From: Diplonema japonicum
Lineage: Eukaryota; Euglenozoa; Diplonemea; Diplonemida; Diplonemidae
Direction of reading: 5' to 3'
Length of the DNA: 64,000 nucleotides
Assembly: GCA_964019335.1 (NCBI GenBank)
Contig: OZ025664.1
Location: 62,001 to 126,000 of the forward strand
This document shows positions 19,429 to 30,405 of the stretch, piece by piece. The stretch's first letter is position 1; each line of letters starts with the position of its first letter. Below the pieces are notes generated by a model. The model saw only the letters and a list, made by a program, of their open reading frames with translations. It was not told the DNA's origin and ran no database searches. A program made the position numbers and the translations under genes.

Positions 19429-20218
19429 GTTGTTATGAGAGTGGGTTGCCCCCCTGAGATTTTCAGGGGGGGCACAGGGGGGCAAATCCAGGGGGGTGGG
19501 GGCCAAAAAAATTTTTTTTATAGTGTCCAAATAAAATTTTTTTCCACCCAAAAAAGTTGTCAAAAAATTGATTTTTTTTCCAAGTGGCCAAAAACACCCT
19601 TAAATTGATTTTTTCTCAAAAAAAATTTTTTTTTCCCTCATACCTATTCTAGACCTTAATAAGGCTAATAGTGAAAGTGAGATGGTCATGGGTCAAAAAA
19701 AAAGTGCCCAAAGAATTTTTTTCCTCACAAAAAAAATTGTCAAAAACACCTGAATAGTGATATTTTAACTCAGAAAATAAGATTTTTTCACAAAGGGCAC
19801 CTGTACTTGGCCTAGTAATGGTCCATCTGTCATTTTTCTTTCCTTTATAACTTACCTTTCTCATTCTTTGTATTTCCCCCCCCCTGTTTACTGTACTTTA
19901 TTGGCAGGTTGTTTTAAAAAATAACCTAACCCAACAAGACACCCCAATAGAACCAGAAAATCTGTCAGAAAAGACTACCTGATAGCCTACCTTGGGTGGA
20001 ATGGGGACATGGCAATATTAGGGTTGAAAGGTCCCAAGATTGAGGTGAAGAAGGTGCCACCACTGACACACTGCTATTGTTGGCAAAGCACTGGAGGTGA
20101 AGGAGATTGCAGCCAAGAAGAAAGACCAACTGCTATTGCTGGGCAAAGAACCAAAAAAGTGAAATAAATTCCAAGAAAAAGCAAAGTAAGAGGTAAAAGG
20201 TTTGAATACATGGTTAAA

Positions 20219-20340
20219 CAGTGTTGGTCAGTCCCATCCCATCCCCTAAAACAGAATACAGGCCTGGACAGGACTCATGGGACTCCACAGGATGGGACTT
20301 GATGGGACTCATGGGACTCATGGGACTCTCCCCAACACTG
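20219..20340 (-). mobile_element. 122-bp CAGTGTTGG/CCAACACTG element, second full copy
   Basis: This is the reverse complement of 16963-17084 with scattered differences. It starts CAGTGTTGGTCAGTCCCATC and ends GGGACTCTCCCCAACACTG. Sequence to its right (TCATTATTTTTAATAGTTTT, then poly-T/A and ACATACATGATGTGTTTAC to ~20470) also matches the flank of the first copy, so the two loci share more than the element itself. Confidence 0.55.
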
Positions 20341-20497
20341 TCATTATTTTTAATAGTTTTGCAACTTTTTTTTTTTTTTTTTTCCCTTTGGAAAAAAAAA
20401 AAATGGGGAAAAAAAAAGAGAAAAAAATCCTTGATTTTTTTGACATACATGATGTGTTTACTTTTTTTTTTCCCCCTTCTTTTTTTCTTGGTTGGTA

Positions 20498-20539
<42 letters not shown>

Positions 20540-20545
<6 letters not shown>

Positions 20546-20720
20546 ACATGCCATGTTGTGCACCCTGTGTTGCATACATCATGTAGAATACTACGATGTT
20601 CAGGTATGCAAAATATGGTGTAAAATATGTCACAACACACCACATGGCATGGTTGAAAATTTGCAGTGTTGGGGTGGTTTGTGGGCCAGACCCCTCAGAC
20701 CACCAGTCTGGCCAACACTG
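20540..20720 (+). repeat. R2 copy
   Basis: It follows a long poly-A run (20506-20543). It contains TTGTGCACCCTGTGTTGC, GGTATGCAAAATATGGTG, CACAACACACCACATGG, then CAGTGTTGGGGTGG (20664) to GGCCAACACTG (20720). Confidence 0.65.
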
Positions 20721-21004
20721 CCCATCCCTTTTTTTTACTTTTTTTTTTTTTCTTTTTTGCATTGTACTTTTCTTGCAAAGGCCTCTTTTTAATATTTTTT
20801 CAAAGCAGGTCTCCAAACCCCCTGACCAATTTTTTTTTTTTTTTTTTTTTTACATAGCCACAACAAGGTAGTGTGAGCCTTGCCTCACATCCCACCCAAA
20901 CCTAGGACCTCTTTTTTTGAACTTTTGAAACCAAAAGTACCAAAAAAATGCAAGCCCCAGCCTAAATTTGGGTCTTTGTGACACAAAAAACACAAAGAAA
21001 TTTT

Positions 21005-21113
21005 TTGGTCCCAAGAGTCCCCTGAGTCCCCTCCAGACCCCTGAAAATTTCAGGGGACTCCTGTCCTGTCCCTTGGAGTCCCCTGAGTCCCTCAAGGGTC
21101 TGGACCAACACTG
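21005..21113 (-). repeat. E1 copy, reverse complement of 13620-13705
   Basis: It shares CCCTGAAAATTTCAGGGG, GGAGTCCCCTGAGTCCC and ends TGGACCAACACTG. It is slightly longer than the copy at 13620. Confidence 0.55.
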
Positions 21114-21209
21114 GGTTAAATGGACTATTAAATTCTTTTTTGATTAAGTAACCACAGCTGGGTACTTTAATTTTCAACCCATTTTGGCAACACTGGTACT
21201 AAAAATTCC

Positions 21210-21515
21210 AAGAACTGTCTACTTGATAACAGGGGGTGCACCACAGCTGGGTTGTAGCTTCTTCTGCATTCTGCATGTGGAATTTTATTAATTACTGCAG
21301 CAGGGTTATAGCTTCTTCTGCATTCTGTGTCGTGTCCTTAATCATTGTGGCCGAGTTGTAGCTTTTTCTGTATTCTGTGTCATTTCCTTGATCACCGTAG
21401 CCAGGTTGTAGCTTCTTCTGCATTCTGCATCATTTCCTTAATCACTGTGGCCAGGTTGTAGCTTCTTCTGTGTTCCATGTTGTGTCCTTAATGTGTGTGG
21501 TGTACAGCTCAACAC
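21210..21515 (+). repeat. R1 core followed by five ~51-bp tandem units
   Basis: After CAAGAACTGTCTACTTGATA the sequence repeats a ~51-bp unit about five times (GTTGTAGCTTCTTCTGNATTCTG...TCCTTAATCACTGTGGCC, each with substitutions). The same unit is repeated at 16264-16460 and 18030-18245. In standard R1 copies it is present once, so it has expanded locally. Confidence 0.65.
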
Positions 21516-21725
21516 TGCCTGCTTTTCCCTGTGCAGTATAGTGGTACATGTTATAAAACACATGCCACATTGTGCACTGTGTTGTGCACCCTGTGTTGCA
21601 TACATTGTGTGCAATGTCAGGTATGCCATACATGGTGTAAAATAAGTCACAACACACCACCTCGAAAATTCGTGGTGTTGGGGTGGTTTGTGGGGTGGAC
21701 TGGCCAGACCCTTCAGACCAGACTG
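21515..21725 (+). repeat. R2 copy
   Basis: It begins in CAACACTGCCTGCTTTTCCC and runs through TTGTGCACCCTGTGTTGC and CACAACACACCACC to the GGTGTTGGGGTGG part, with a short R1 fragment (CTGATTACAGGGGGTGC) at 21728-21830 behind it. Confidence 0.6.
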
Positions 21726-22282
21726 CCCACCTGATTACAGGGGGTGCCTTGGCCGAGTTGTTGTGTGGTGTTATTGTCTTCTTCTTCTGCGTTTTGCATT
21801 GTGTCCTTAATGCATGTGGTGTGCCAGCTTTGTTGGGGATTTCCCCAAGGTAATATGGGATAGCTATTTCAGTGTGGCATTTTAAGGGGAAGTAAATCAC
21901 TTATTCCCACTTTTAAGGGCTGGAATGGCCTCAGATGGCTAAAAACAGTCAAAATACCCCATCTCTAAAAAAAAATTGAAGGGGTTGGGTACATTTTTGA
22001 CAATGAGACCCATTTTTTCACTTCAACTCTAAAAATCTCATTAATAACTAGTTAAATTGGCAAGCAGCATGACAGGGATTGACTTCTTTTAAGGGTGATT
22101 TTACCCCCCCTTTTTTTTCTAGGTTTTAGGTTCTATGTCAATTTCACCCATAGAATGTTGCAAAAAAATTTTCTGGATTTTTCACACTACAGAATTGGGT
22201 TAAAAAGGTTAAATCTACCTATTTTTCATAGTTTTTGGCCAATTTATTAAGGGGAATTTTTGGGTAAAAAAAACAGCAAAAT

Positions 22283-22700
22283 CAGTGTTGGTAAGGGCTC
22301 TACCAGAGGGGAAAAAATTTTTTTTTCCAAAAAAATAAAAAAATCTCTATTTTGAGGGTGCCCAAGTGCCATGTGGCCTCAGAAAAAAAAATTTTTTTTC
22401 ACCCCCCAAGGAAAAATTTCCCTTTGGAAAAATCCCAAAAAATGGCAAAGTCAGCCTTGGTAAGGGCACTGCTGGGGAAAAAAATTTTTTTCAAAAAAAT
22501 AAAAAAAAAGTCCATTTTGAGGGTGCCTGAGTGCCAGGTGACCCCAAAAAAAAATTTTTTTTTCACCACTGAGGCCATTCCCTCTGTTCCCCCATTCCCT
22601 TTCGTTCCCCCATTCCCCCAAATTCCCTTGAGGGAATTATTCCCTTCCCTCTGTTCCCCCAGATTCCCTCAAATTCCCTCAAGGGAATGACCCAACACTG
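22283..22700 (+). mobile_element. 418-bp CAGTGTTGG...CCAACACTG element
   Basis: It starts CAGTGTTGGTAAGGGCTC and ends GAATGACCCAACACTG. Inside, a ~160-bp unit (GGTAAGGGC, poly-A/T, TTTTGAGGGTGCC..AGTGCCA) occurs twice in tandem, followed by repeated ATTCCCTC/TTCCCCCA words. There is no coding capacity. No target-site duplication is seen. Confidence 0.5.
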
Positions 22701-22702
22701 AC

Positions 22703-23560
22703 TGCATGCATTAAGGACATGACACGGAATGCAGAAGAAGCTACAACCCAGCCATGGTGATTAAGGACACGATGCAGAACACAGAAGAAGCTACAACCCC
22801 ACCGGCCTCCTTTAGCTCTTATATATTATTCAGGTGGTGGGGATAACAAAGAAATATAAGAAGTACATCAGATGTGTTGTTCACTGTTGACCTCCTCGTC
22901 AGTCACCATCAGTAGTGCCCAAGTGGGAGAACATAATGCAGATGCTCAGGGTGATGAATTGGCAGCAAACTGCATGAGTGCAGAATGTTGGTTGCCCTGG
23001 GTTGCTCCGGCTGGGGTTAAGCTGCACACTGCACACATTAAGGACACAATGCAGAACACAGAAGCTGCAACTGTGGTGCCCCCCTGTATCAAGTTAACAG
23101 TTCTTGTGTGGGCACCACCAACACGATGAACAGGTATTTTCCTCCATCCACTTGGCCAGTCATCACCTGTAGCACCCTGAGTGGAAGAACAAATTGCAGA
23201 TGCTCAGGGTGAGTAAACTACTTAGGGCACCAGCTGGGGTTGAGCTGCACACTGCATGCATTAAGGACACGATGTGGAATGCAGAAGTGGCTGAGGTGCA
23301 CCCCCTGTCACTGTGTCTCCTTTACCTCTTTCATGTTATTGGGTGGTGGGGATTACACAGAAATATGGAAATATAAGAAGTACATCAGATGTGTTGTTCG
23401 CTGTTGACCTCCACGTCGGTCATCACTGGTAGCGCCCGAGTGGAGGAACGTATTGCAGATGCTCTGGTGTTGAGCTGCACACTGCACACATTAAGGACAC
23501 GACGCGGAACGCAGAAGAAGCTACAACTCGGCTGTGGTGATTAAGGACAATAGGAAAAAA
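22703..23560 (-). repeat. Second array of R1 repeats, minus orientation
   Basis: Three to four partial R1 copies occur. About 22820-23420 is colinear with 14590-15190, including the shared joints TGTATCAAGTTAACAG and CATTTCCTCCATCCACTTGGCC-type sequence, so this is a duplicated block ~8.2 kb away in the same orientation. Confidence 0.75.
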
Positions 23561-23574
23561 AAAAAAAAAAAAAA

Positions 23575-23847
23575 AAAAAAGGTAAGGAATTCCCTGTTCC
23601 GCTGGTTCCGCCGTTCCACCAAGCTCCGACTTTTCAGTTTGGCGGAAGGGAACGGAACGACCCACGGTATGTGAAATATGGTGTAAATATGTCACAACAC
23701 ACCATGTGGTGTGGTCGAAAATTTGCGGTGTTGGGGTGGTTTGTGGGCCGGACCCCTCAGACCCCTCAGACCGGTCGTTTTTTTTACCGGGTTCCGGACC
23801 TGTCCGGTCCAGACCCCTCAGGCCCCTACCGGTCTGGCCCAACACTG
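23575..23847 (+). repeat. R5 fragment (minus) joined to an R2 copy (plus)
   Basis: 23575-23663 is R5 in reverse complement (AAGGAATTCCCTGTTCC to GGAACGGAACGACCC). 23664-23847 is R2, whose terminal part (23726-23847) starts CGGTGTTGGGGTGG and ends GGCCCAACACTG and is rich in GACCCCTCAG/ACCGGTC words. Confidence 0.55.
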
Positions 23848-24010
23848 TCCCGGGTAACCAAGATTCATCACCCTGAGCATCTGCGTTGTGTTCTTTTCCA
23901 CTCGGGCACTACAGGTGATGACTACAAGGAGGTCAACAGCGAACAACACATCTGATGTACTTCTTATATTCATGTTGCCCCACCACCTGAAAATAATATA
24001 TAGGAGATAA
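23848..24010 (+). repeat. R1 fragment
   Basis: It reads CCCGGGTAACCAAGATTC, CACCCTGAGCATCTGCG, AGGTCAACAGCGAACAACAC and CCCCACCACCTGAAAATAAT, the distal half of R1. Confidence 0.65.
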
Positions 24011-24114
24011 AAGATTGTTTACCCTGTTTGGATGTGAATGAATTGCCAATTCAATAGGACAATACTGAAACTTCATTTGTGTGGTAAACAAGGTAGCGGT
24101 GTTCATCGTGTGGT

Positions 24115-24396
24115 GCACCAGGGGGTGCACGTTGTGACACCCGCTTTTCCCTGTGCAGCATAGTGGTACATGTTATAAAACACGTGCTGTGTTGTGCACC
24201 CTGTGTTGCATACATCGTGTGGAACGTCAGGTATGCCAAACATGGTGTAAAATATGGTGTTGTGGTCGAAAATTCGCAGTGTTGGGTGGTTTGTGGGCCG
24301 GACCGGTCAGACCCCCAGACTGGTCGTTTTTTCTACTGGGTTCCAGACCGGTCCGGCCCAGACCCCTCAGGCCCCGACCGGTCTGGCCCAACGCTG
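24115..24396 (+). repeat. R2 copy, last repeat before the plus-strand gene block
   Basis: It reads GTTGTGACACCCGCTTTTCC, GTTGTGCACCCTGTGTTGC, CAGTGTTGGGTGG (24277) and ends GGCCCAACGCTG (24396). The taxilin leader begins within ~100 bp. Confidence 0.6.
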
Positions 24397-24578
24397 GTCA
24401 GCTCCTTACCTTCTGTTCACGCAAAAAGTTGTGTTGCATCAACTTGTAGTTGTTAGCTAGCATAGATAGGTTCATTTAGAACATTTGACGACATTTCTCT
24501 TTTTACCTTTTTCCTTCTTGAGTTTCTCTTGCGTTTACCTTCCCTGCAATCACAACACCATCAGCACTCAGGAGCATC

Positions 24579-25461
24579 ATGGCGACTATTGACGAGGATA
24601 AGTTGAATAAAAATGTGAAGCAGTTGCTGAAAAAGTACATCGACCAACAGACAGCCATAACACACACAACAAAGTATGCGACATCCAAGTAGTCAATGCC
24701 ACAGGCAAATGCAACTGCTACAGACAAAGAACGAGAGGATGGAAGCTGAACTTGCCAAACTGAAGAAGGACAAGACGAAGGAGTCCGACATGAAGGACTC
24801 GCTCGATAACCTTGCCAAAGAGCTTAAGAAGAAGAAAGACCAAACGTTTGACGAAGTGAAGCAGCGTGAGGCAGCAGAGGCCGATGCTCGTTCGCAGCTA
24901 ACGAAGAAGTTCCAGAACACCATTGCAGAGATCACTGCAAAGATGGAAAGCGACGCTGAAGAGCAGCTCGAGGCAGTTAATGAGAACAAACGACTGAGGC
25001 ATAGACTGGCAGCGATCGGGCAACAGGTCGATCTTCGTGCTCAACAGTATGAGCAACTTATCAAGACCCGCGAGGTGGAGCTCAAGCTGTCTGAGGCAAA
25101 AACGGAACACCTCCGTGAGATGGCCAAAGGCGACAGGTTTCGCATAGAGTTGCAAGAAAAACAACACGAAGAAGAGAAGAAGACCGAAGCAGACCTCAAA
25201 GAGCAGCTGGAGGTCCTGACCTCAAAGTTCGACGATTTGCAAGGTATTCAGCCATCACCCATATACAACCACAACACAACACAACACACAGCTACCATTT
25301 CGAAGAGCAACAAATTGTTCAAAGAGTACAAATCAGAAATGGATAAAATGACAAAGAAAATCAGGCTGCTTGAAAACGAAAAGAGTGAAATCGCAAAGCG
25401 CTACAGCACAAAGAAGAGACCACATGACACAGTTTACGGTGTGTGCAGGAAAAAGCTGGCA

Positions 25462-25493
<32 letters not shown>

Positions 25494-25690
25494 GATGAGG
25501 TGAACACACAGAATAAAAAATTAGAACAGCTGAAGAAAGCAAATCAAGCTATGTCGGGCGTTACTGAAGTACTGAAGAAGGTATCTTGTTTCATGCGAAT
25601 AAAACAAAAACACAGGAGAGCGAGGACTTCGAGAAGTGGAAGGCAGCCTGCCCGGAAGAATACAAGAAACTTTCGGAGGCTGAAAAATAG
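24579..25690 (+). CDS. Taxilin-family coiled-coil protein, five exons
   Basis: Exons are 24579-24673, 24705-25243, 25292-25438, 25495-25580 and 25616-25690; introns are 31, 48, 56 and 35 nt, and the joined CDS codes for 313 residues. It is almost entirely coiled coil. The taxilin hallmark spans exons 2-3: a long Lys/Glu helix, then LTSKFDDLQ joined to ATISKSNKLF, followed by EYKSEMDKMTKKIRLLENEK. Taxilins bind syntaxins and ribosome-associated factors in vesicle traffic; in flagellates a ciliary role is also possible (inference). The exon-3/4 junction is the least certain: intron 3 starts GTGTGTG and contains a poly-A run. A CACTCAG acceptor precedes the ATG by 7 nt. It is the first gene of the plus block. 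Confidence 0.82.
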
Positions 25691-25912
25691 GGAGGGCTAA
25701 CTCGTTGCCAATAAAACATTTAACCCTTTAATGGCTGGGGCTCTATTTCTTTTACTGGTTTCCCCTGTCCTTTGGGTGATAGATTAGACAACATTATTAT
25801 TGATCTTTCTTTTTCGTACGGCATAAATATTGACCGTACTTTATTTTTTAAAACCTTTTTGTTTCTTGTGCCACAATATTGCACCTTACACAGAGGGGAC
25901 TTAACTAATAAA

Positions 25913-27721
25913 ATGAGAAGGTGTACCAGAGCGGCGTTGGCATCGAGGAGGGTCGCCCCCATGGCGGCGCCTTCTGCCATGCCTGTGAGCGCTGAGAAGA
26001 TGGCCGCCGTGTCCCAGGTGAGGTGCGCCTCTGCTGCTGCGGGCAAGGGTGGGTTCAAGGCGACCCCCCTTGTGGGACACGTGCACTCCATCGACGGTAC
26101 CATCGCCACCGTGGCCCCTGCCGGTGTGGGTGGCAGCGCGTCCTTCAACAGTGTTGTGAAGATCCAGACCTCGAAGGAGACCGAGAAGGGTGTTGCGCAC
26201 GCCGTCGTCTTCAACTTGAACAAGGACGGCTCCATCGGTGTCATCCTTCTTGACAACACCGACGCTGTCAGGTCCGGCCAGCCCGTCTACGCCACCGAGG
26301 AGCTCCTCAAGATCCCCGTCGGTTTCGGTGTGCTCGGGAAGGTGATCAACCCCCTTGGCCACGAAATCCCCACCAGCGCCCTTCAGAGGTCCCGCCCCCT
26401 CTTCTCCGACGAGATCGGTCAGGTGGACGTGGCCGCCCCCAACATCATCCAGCGTCAGCCTGTCAACTACAACCTGACCACCGGGTTCAAGGTCGTGGAC
26501 ACCATGATCCCCATCGGGCGTGGGCAGCGTGAGCTGATCGTCGGTGACAGGCAGACCGGTAAGACCTCCATCGCCGTGTCGACCATCATCAACCAGGTGA
26601 GGGTGAACCAGCAGACCCTTCGTAAGAACAACGTGGTGTCCGTCTACGTGTCTGTCGGGCAGCGATGCTCCAACGTGGCCCGTATCTTCCGTCTGCTCGG
26701 GTTGTACAACGCCCTGCAGTACTCCGTCATCATGGCCGCCACCGCCGCCGACCCTGCTGGTCTGCAGTACCTTGCGCCCTTCTCCGGTGTCACCATCTGC
26801 GAGAAGTTCCGTGATGCCGGTCGTCACTCTCTGATTATCTACGACGACTTGTCGAAGCAGGCTGTTGCCTACCGTCAGCTGTCGCTTCTGCTGAGGCGTC
26901 CCCCTGGTCGTGAGGCCTACCCTGGTGACGTTTTCTACCTGCACTCCCGTCTGCTGGAGCGTGCGGCCATGATGTCCCCCGGTATGGGTGGTGGGTCCCT
27001 GACGGCCCTCCCCATTGTCGAGACCCTCTCCAACGATGTGACGGCGTACATCGTCACCAACGTGATCTCCATCACCGACGGGCAGATCTACCTTGACGCC
27101 AAGCTCTTCACCGGTGGGCAGAGGCCCGCTGTCAACATCGGTCTGTCCGTGTCGCGTGTCGGTTCCGCGGCCCAGAACAAGGCGATGAAGGAGGTCTCCA
27201 CCGACCTTAAGAAGATCATTGCCGAGTACAGGAAGCTTGCTGCTGACTCCGTGGGTGGGCAGTCTGTCGTGTCCATGGAGATGATCAGGGGTTCCAGGTT
27301 CGTCGCCATGTTCAACCAGAAGGGGCCCTCGTACTTCCTTCACGCCATCGTGGCGCTGTACGCCTGCCTCAACGGGTACATGGACGATGTTAAGCTTAAC
27401 TACGTCAAATTCTACGAGTACCTCCTTGTGCACAAGGACCTGTCCATCCTCTACAACAACGCGCAGAACAAGTTCTTCTACATGTACGTGACTGCCCTGA
27501 ACTACCTCGTCAGGTTCTTCACCCTCAAGTATGTTAAATGGTGTTAACACCCTGCACACACGCACAGGCACGCCCCCCTCAAGGAGGAGCTTGACACCAT
27601 GCTGAAGTCCCACACCTCGATCTTCCTGACGCACTACCAGGCCAGGATGAACCTCATCAAGTCGGACAAAGAGCTCGTCGCTCTTAAGAACTTGTTGTAC
27701 TCCTGCAAGCGTGCTGTCTAA
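25913..27721 (+). CDS. ATP5F1A: Mitochondrial F1-ATP synthase alpha subunit
   Basis: Two exons (25913-27528 and 27568-27721) are separated by a 39-nt GTATG...CACAG intron; the product is 589 residues. It has a basic, Ala-rich N-terminal presequence, then GHVHSIDGTIATVAPAG, the nucleotide-binding P-loop GDRQTGKTS, LLLRRPPGREAYPGDVFYLHSRLLERAA and VSRVGSAAQ. Exon 2 supplies the last ~50 residues ending NLLYSCKRAV, needed for full length and typical of euglenozoan alpha subunits. It is the non-catalytic nucleotide-binding subunit of the F1 sector. In euglenozoans this subunit is known to be proteolytically split after import; whether the site exists here cannot be read directly. A CACAG acceptor ends at 25893. 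The long antisense frames are shadows caused by strong G/C third-position bias. Confidence 0.96.
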
Positions 27722-28163
27722 GCACTGGAGGTAGAGATTAATGTTTGCCACAGTCTTCTTTTTATTTCTATTTTTTCTTCTTTATTTTTCTCTTTCTTTG
27801 GGCCAAACTTGTTTTTCGAAACAATCCTCGATTTAAAAAAAAAAAAAAAAAAAAAAACCGAATTAAAAAAACCCCCTATTTTTCTCCCCCCTTTTCTTTT
27901 TTTGCCCACCCTTAACCCCTTTCTGCTTTCACGGGTGGTCATATCAAGGCCTGAACCGACAAGACCTTTTATTTTCTGGGGTTTTGTTCTTTTCGGGATT
28001 TTGCTTTCCCTCCAATTTGGGTTTTCCCCTTTTTTCTTTTTCTTTTGCCCCTTTGTTTCTTTTCTGCTTTATTTTCCCCACCATTGGTATTTTTTTTATC
28101 TTTTCTTTCCACCCCCCTCCTTTTTCTTCATTGGCTCGTGGCATATCAAAAGAACTATTTATC

Positions 28164-28199
<36 letters not shown>

Positions 28200-28317
28200 G
28201 ACGGGTTTTGCTTTTACTTTTCTTTTCTCACCCTTTTTCTTTTCCCCCTTTTTCTTCCTTCCCACAGCATACCTGCGTGATTTTTACAGCACCACAGGCA
28301 CCGCTCTAATAGTATCA
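27722..28317. other. Low-complexity intergenic spacer
   Basis: It is made of poly-T, poly-pyrimidine and two poly-A runs (27836-27857 and 28166-28196). It holds the ATP synthase 3' UTR and, at its right end, a TTTCTTCCTTCCCACAG acceptor for the lipase gene. No gene is seen. Confidence 0.6.
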
Positions 28318-30254
28318 ATGAGAGCGACTATGCGGGAAGTGATTGAAGAAGAAGAAGAGGCTTCCCAGCCAAAAAGGCAGTATGGGTTGTTGCAATGCTA
28401 CGAGTTGCTGATGGGACTGATCCCCACACTTGTCAACGATGGATTGAAGAAGTTTCTCTTGGAATTCATACAGCTGGTCTTGAGCCTGTTCCTTTTAGTC
28501 GCGTGGCCTGTGTGGAGCATCATCTGGCGTGTTTTTCAACAGCAAAAAGCTTCGCAAGTTCACAAAAACCTCGAAAAACTCGCAAAGATGAAAATGGAAA
28601 GCGCGGAGACTTACGACACTTGGCACAAGCACGCCATCTTTTTGGACAACCTGACAGGGTACACAGAGTGGGCTGCCGAGGAGGACAAAACCTACAACCA
28701 CCGTGTGCTTGAGGAGCGCATCGAGCGCATGCACGACATGGTGCAGGCGGGGGATGTCATGAGTTGTATGACTGAGATCCGCTCTGGTCTGCACCGCCAC
28801 ATGGCAGGCATCACGAACCCTAAGCTTTGCACATACCTGTCAGGCACGAAGCTTCAGATCCGGGAGTACCAGGACACTGTGAAGAAGATATGCGAAGTGT
28901 ATGTTGCATCAGGTGAAACACCACACCACACAACAGGGTCCTCAAATCGGATATTAGTGCAAAAGAGAAATATGCCTGCTTTGATCACGCTGGGCGGTCC
29001 TTCGGCCGCTCAGCTCTCCTGCTGTCAGGTGGCGGTGCTTTGGGTCTATATCACACTGGTGTCTGCAAGGTGTGCTCGCTCATACCTTACTATCTTTAAC
29101 CATAGGCACTTTTCGAAGCCGGGCTAATGCCCCAGGTGGTCTCAGGGTCCAGTGCAGGGTCCATTATCGCCTCCATTTTTTGCACAAAGACTGAAGCAGA
29201 AGTCAATGCACTCCTACAGGAGGAGCTGAACGACGCAACGAATCTGTGCTTCAAGTCCTTCTCACTGAACGCCTTTGACGCTGAGGTATTCAATGGACCG
29301 CAGGGTTTCGTGGAGGCAGTTCAGAGACTGCTGGCGGGTGGTGCTTTCATGTCGAACGACTACCTGATCCGCACACTGCGGGAGAACATTGGCGACCTGA
29401 CCTTCATTGAAGCCTACCAGAAGACAGGGAGGATCCTGAACATCGCTGTGGCGTACGAGACGGGCTCGGACTGCAACCCTTTGCAATGTAACTACATCAC
29501 CTCCCCTCAGGTTGTGGTGTGGAGCGCGGTTGTCGCCAGCTGCTCTGTCCCCGGGTTGTTCACTAAGACTTCGCTACTGTCGAAGGACCATCAGGGCAAC
29601 CTCGTGGACTTCAACGCGGCACACAGCGAGCGGTATTTCGACGGCAGCGTTGCAGGGGACCTCCCTACCAAGAGGCTGCGCGAGCTTTTCAACATCGACT
29701 TCTTCATTGTGTCACAGGTGAACCCGCATGTTGTTCCGTTTGTTCAACGCGACAGGCTCTTCCCTTCCCAGAAGCGGTCCAGATGGAGCAAGATGAGGAA
29801 GACCATCGTATGGGTCGGCAGGTACGCCCTTGCTGAACTCGGCCACCTCATATTGCTGCTGGGACGCATTTTCCCCATGCTTTCAGAGTTCTTCTTGTAC
29901 CGCCTCATGAACCAGTACTACACGGGCGATATTACAATTTGGCCTGGTGTGGGGTGGCTTGACTACCTTGGCCTTGTTCTGAATCCGAGTCAGAAATTCC
30001 TCCGACACTGCCTGACAAGGGGCCAGCGCAAGACGTGGCCGTACCTCAATCACGTGAGACAGTGCACATACATTGAGTCCCTGCTCAGCGAGGCGAAGCA
30101 GATTACGAAACAAGGGCTTGAGGAAGTATGAAATTTTACATTTCAACAAGCACGCACACCACAGGAGTTCCTTTCTACTGTTCGGCCCAGTACTCTGACG
30201 AATGGTAAAATGAATACCTTTGAATCTTCTGACGATGGTCCTGACGGTCCATAG
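28318..30254 (+). CDS. Patatin-like triacylglycerol lipase (TGL3-5/SDP1 type), four exons
   Basis: Exons are 28318-28898, 28937-29069, 29106-30125 and 30165-30254 (introns 38, 36 and 39 nt), giving 607 residues. An N-terminal domain with a hydrophobic segment (residues ~45-65, membrane or lipid-droplet hairpin) and the conserved TGL4/SDP1 helical region precede the patatin core: SFGRSALLLSGGGALGLYH (oxyanion loop), then GSSAG at the exon-2/3 region (nucleophile Ser in VVSGSSAGSI), and YFDGSVAGDLP giving the catalytic Asp. The C-terminal GDITIWP and TWPYL blocks are typical of this lipase class, which hydrolyses storage triacylglycerol at lipid droplets. The last 29 residues depend on intron 3; without splicing the protein ends at 30131. 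The conserved core is split by introns, so unspliced frames look like two proteins. Confidence 0.88.
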
Positions 30255-30405
30255 GTGTTGTTCTATACTACATGTCTAACTGCATGTTTTCTGTGCTGTG
30301 CCATGAGGATGTTTTCCCAGGCAGGCTGGCTTGTGTCTTTGCGGGTGATGAGTTGCCATTTTTTTTCTCGACAGCTGCTTCGTTACGTTATCATCTATCA
30401 GACGA

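Larger units (their letters stand above)
11644..24578. other. Divergent strand-switch region filled with nested repeats
   Basis: All genes to the left point left and all genes to the right point right. In between there is no intact gene. Besides the repeats and decayed fragments listed separately, 11644-12096 and 19430-20218 hold related A/T-rich sequence (shared blocks TTTTTCCTCACAAAAAAA and GGGTACCT/GGGCACCTGTACTT). 20721-21004 and 21830-22282 hold poly-A/T-rich sequence without coding signs. By analogy with kinetoplastids, divergent strand switches are transcription start regions; no promoter motif can be named here. Confidence 0.7.

Noticed and set aside
25901-27751. 616-codon minus-strand open frame
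   Set aside because: It lies exactly antisense to ATP synthase alpha. The open frame results from strong third-position G/C bias; the translation has no domains.
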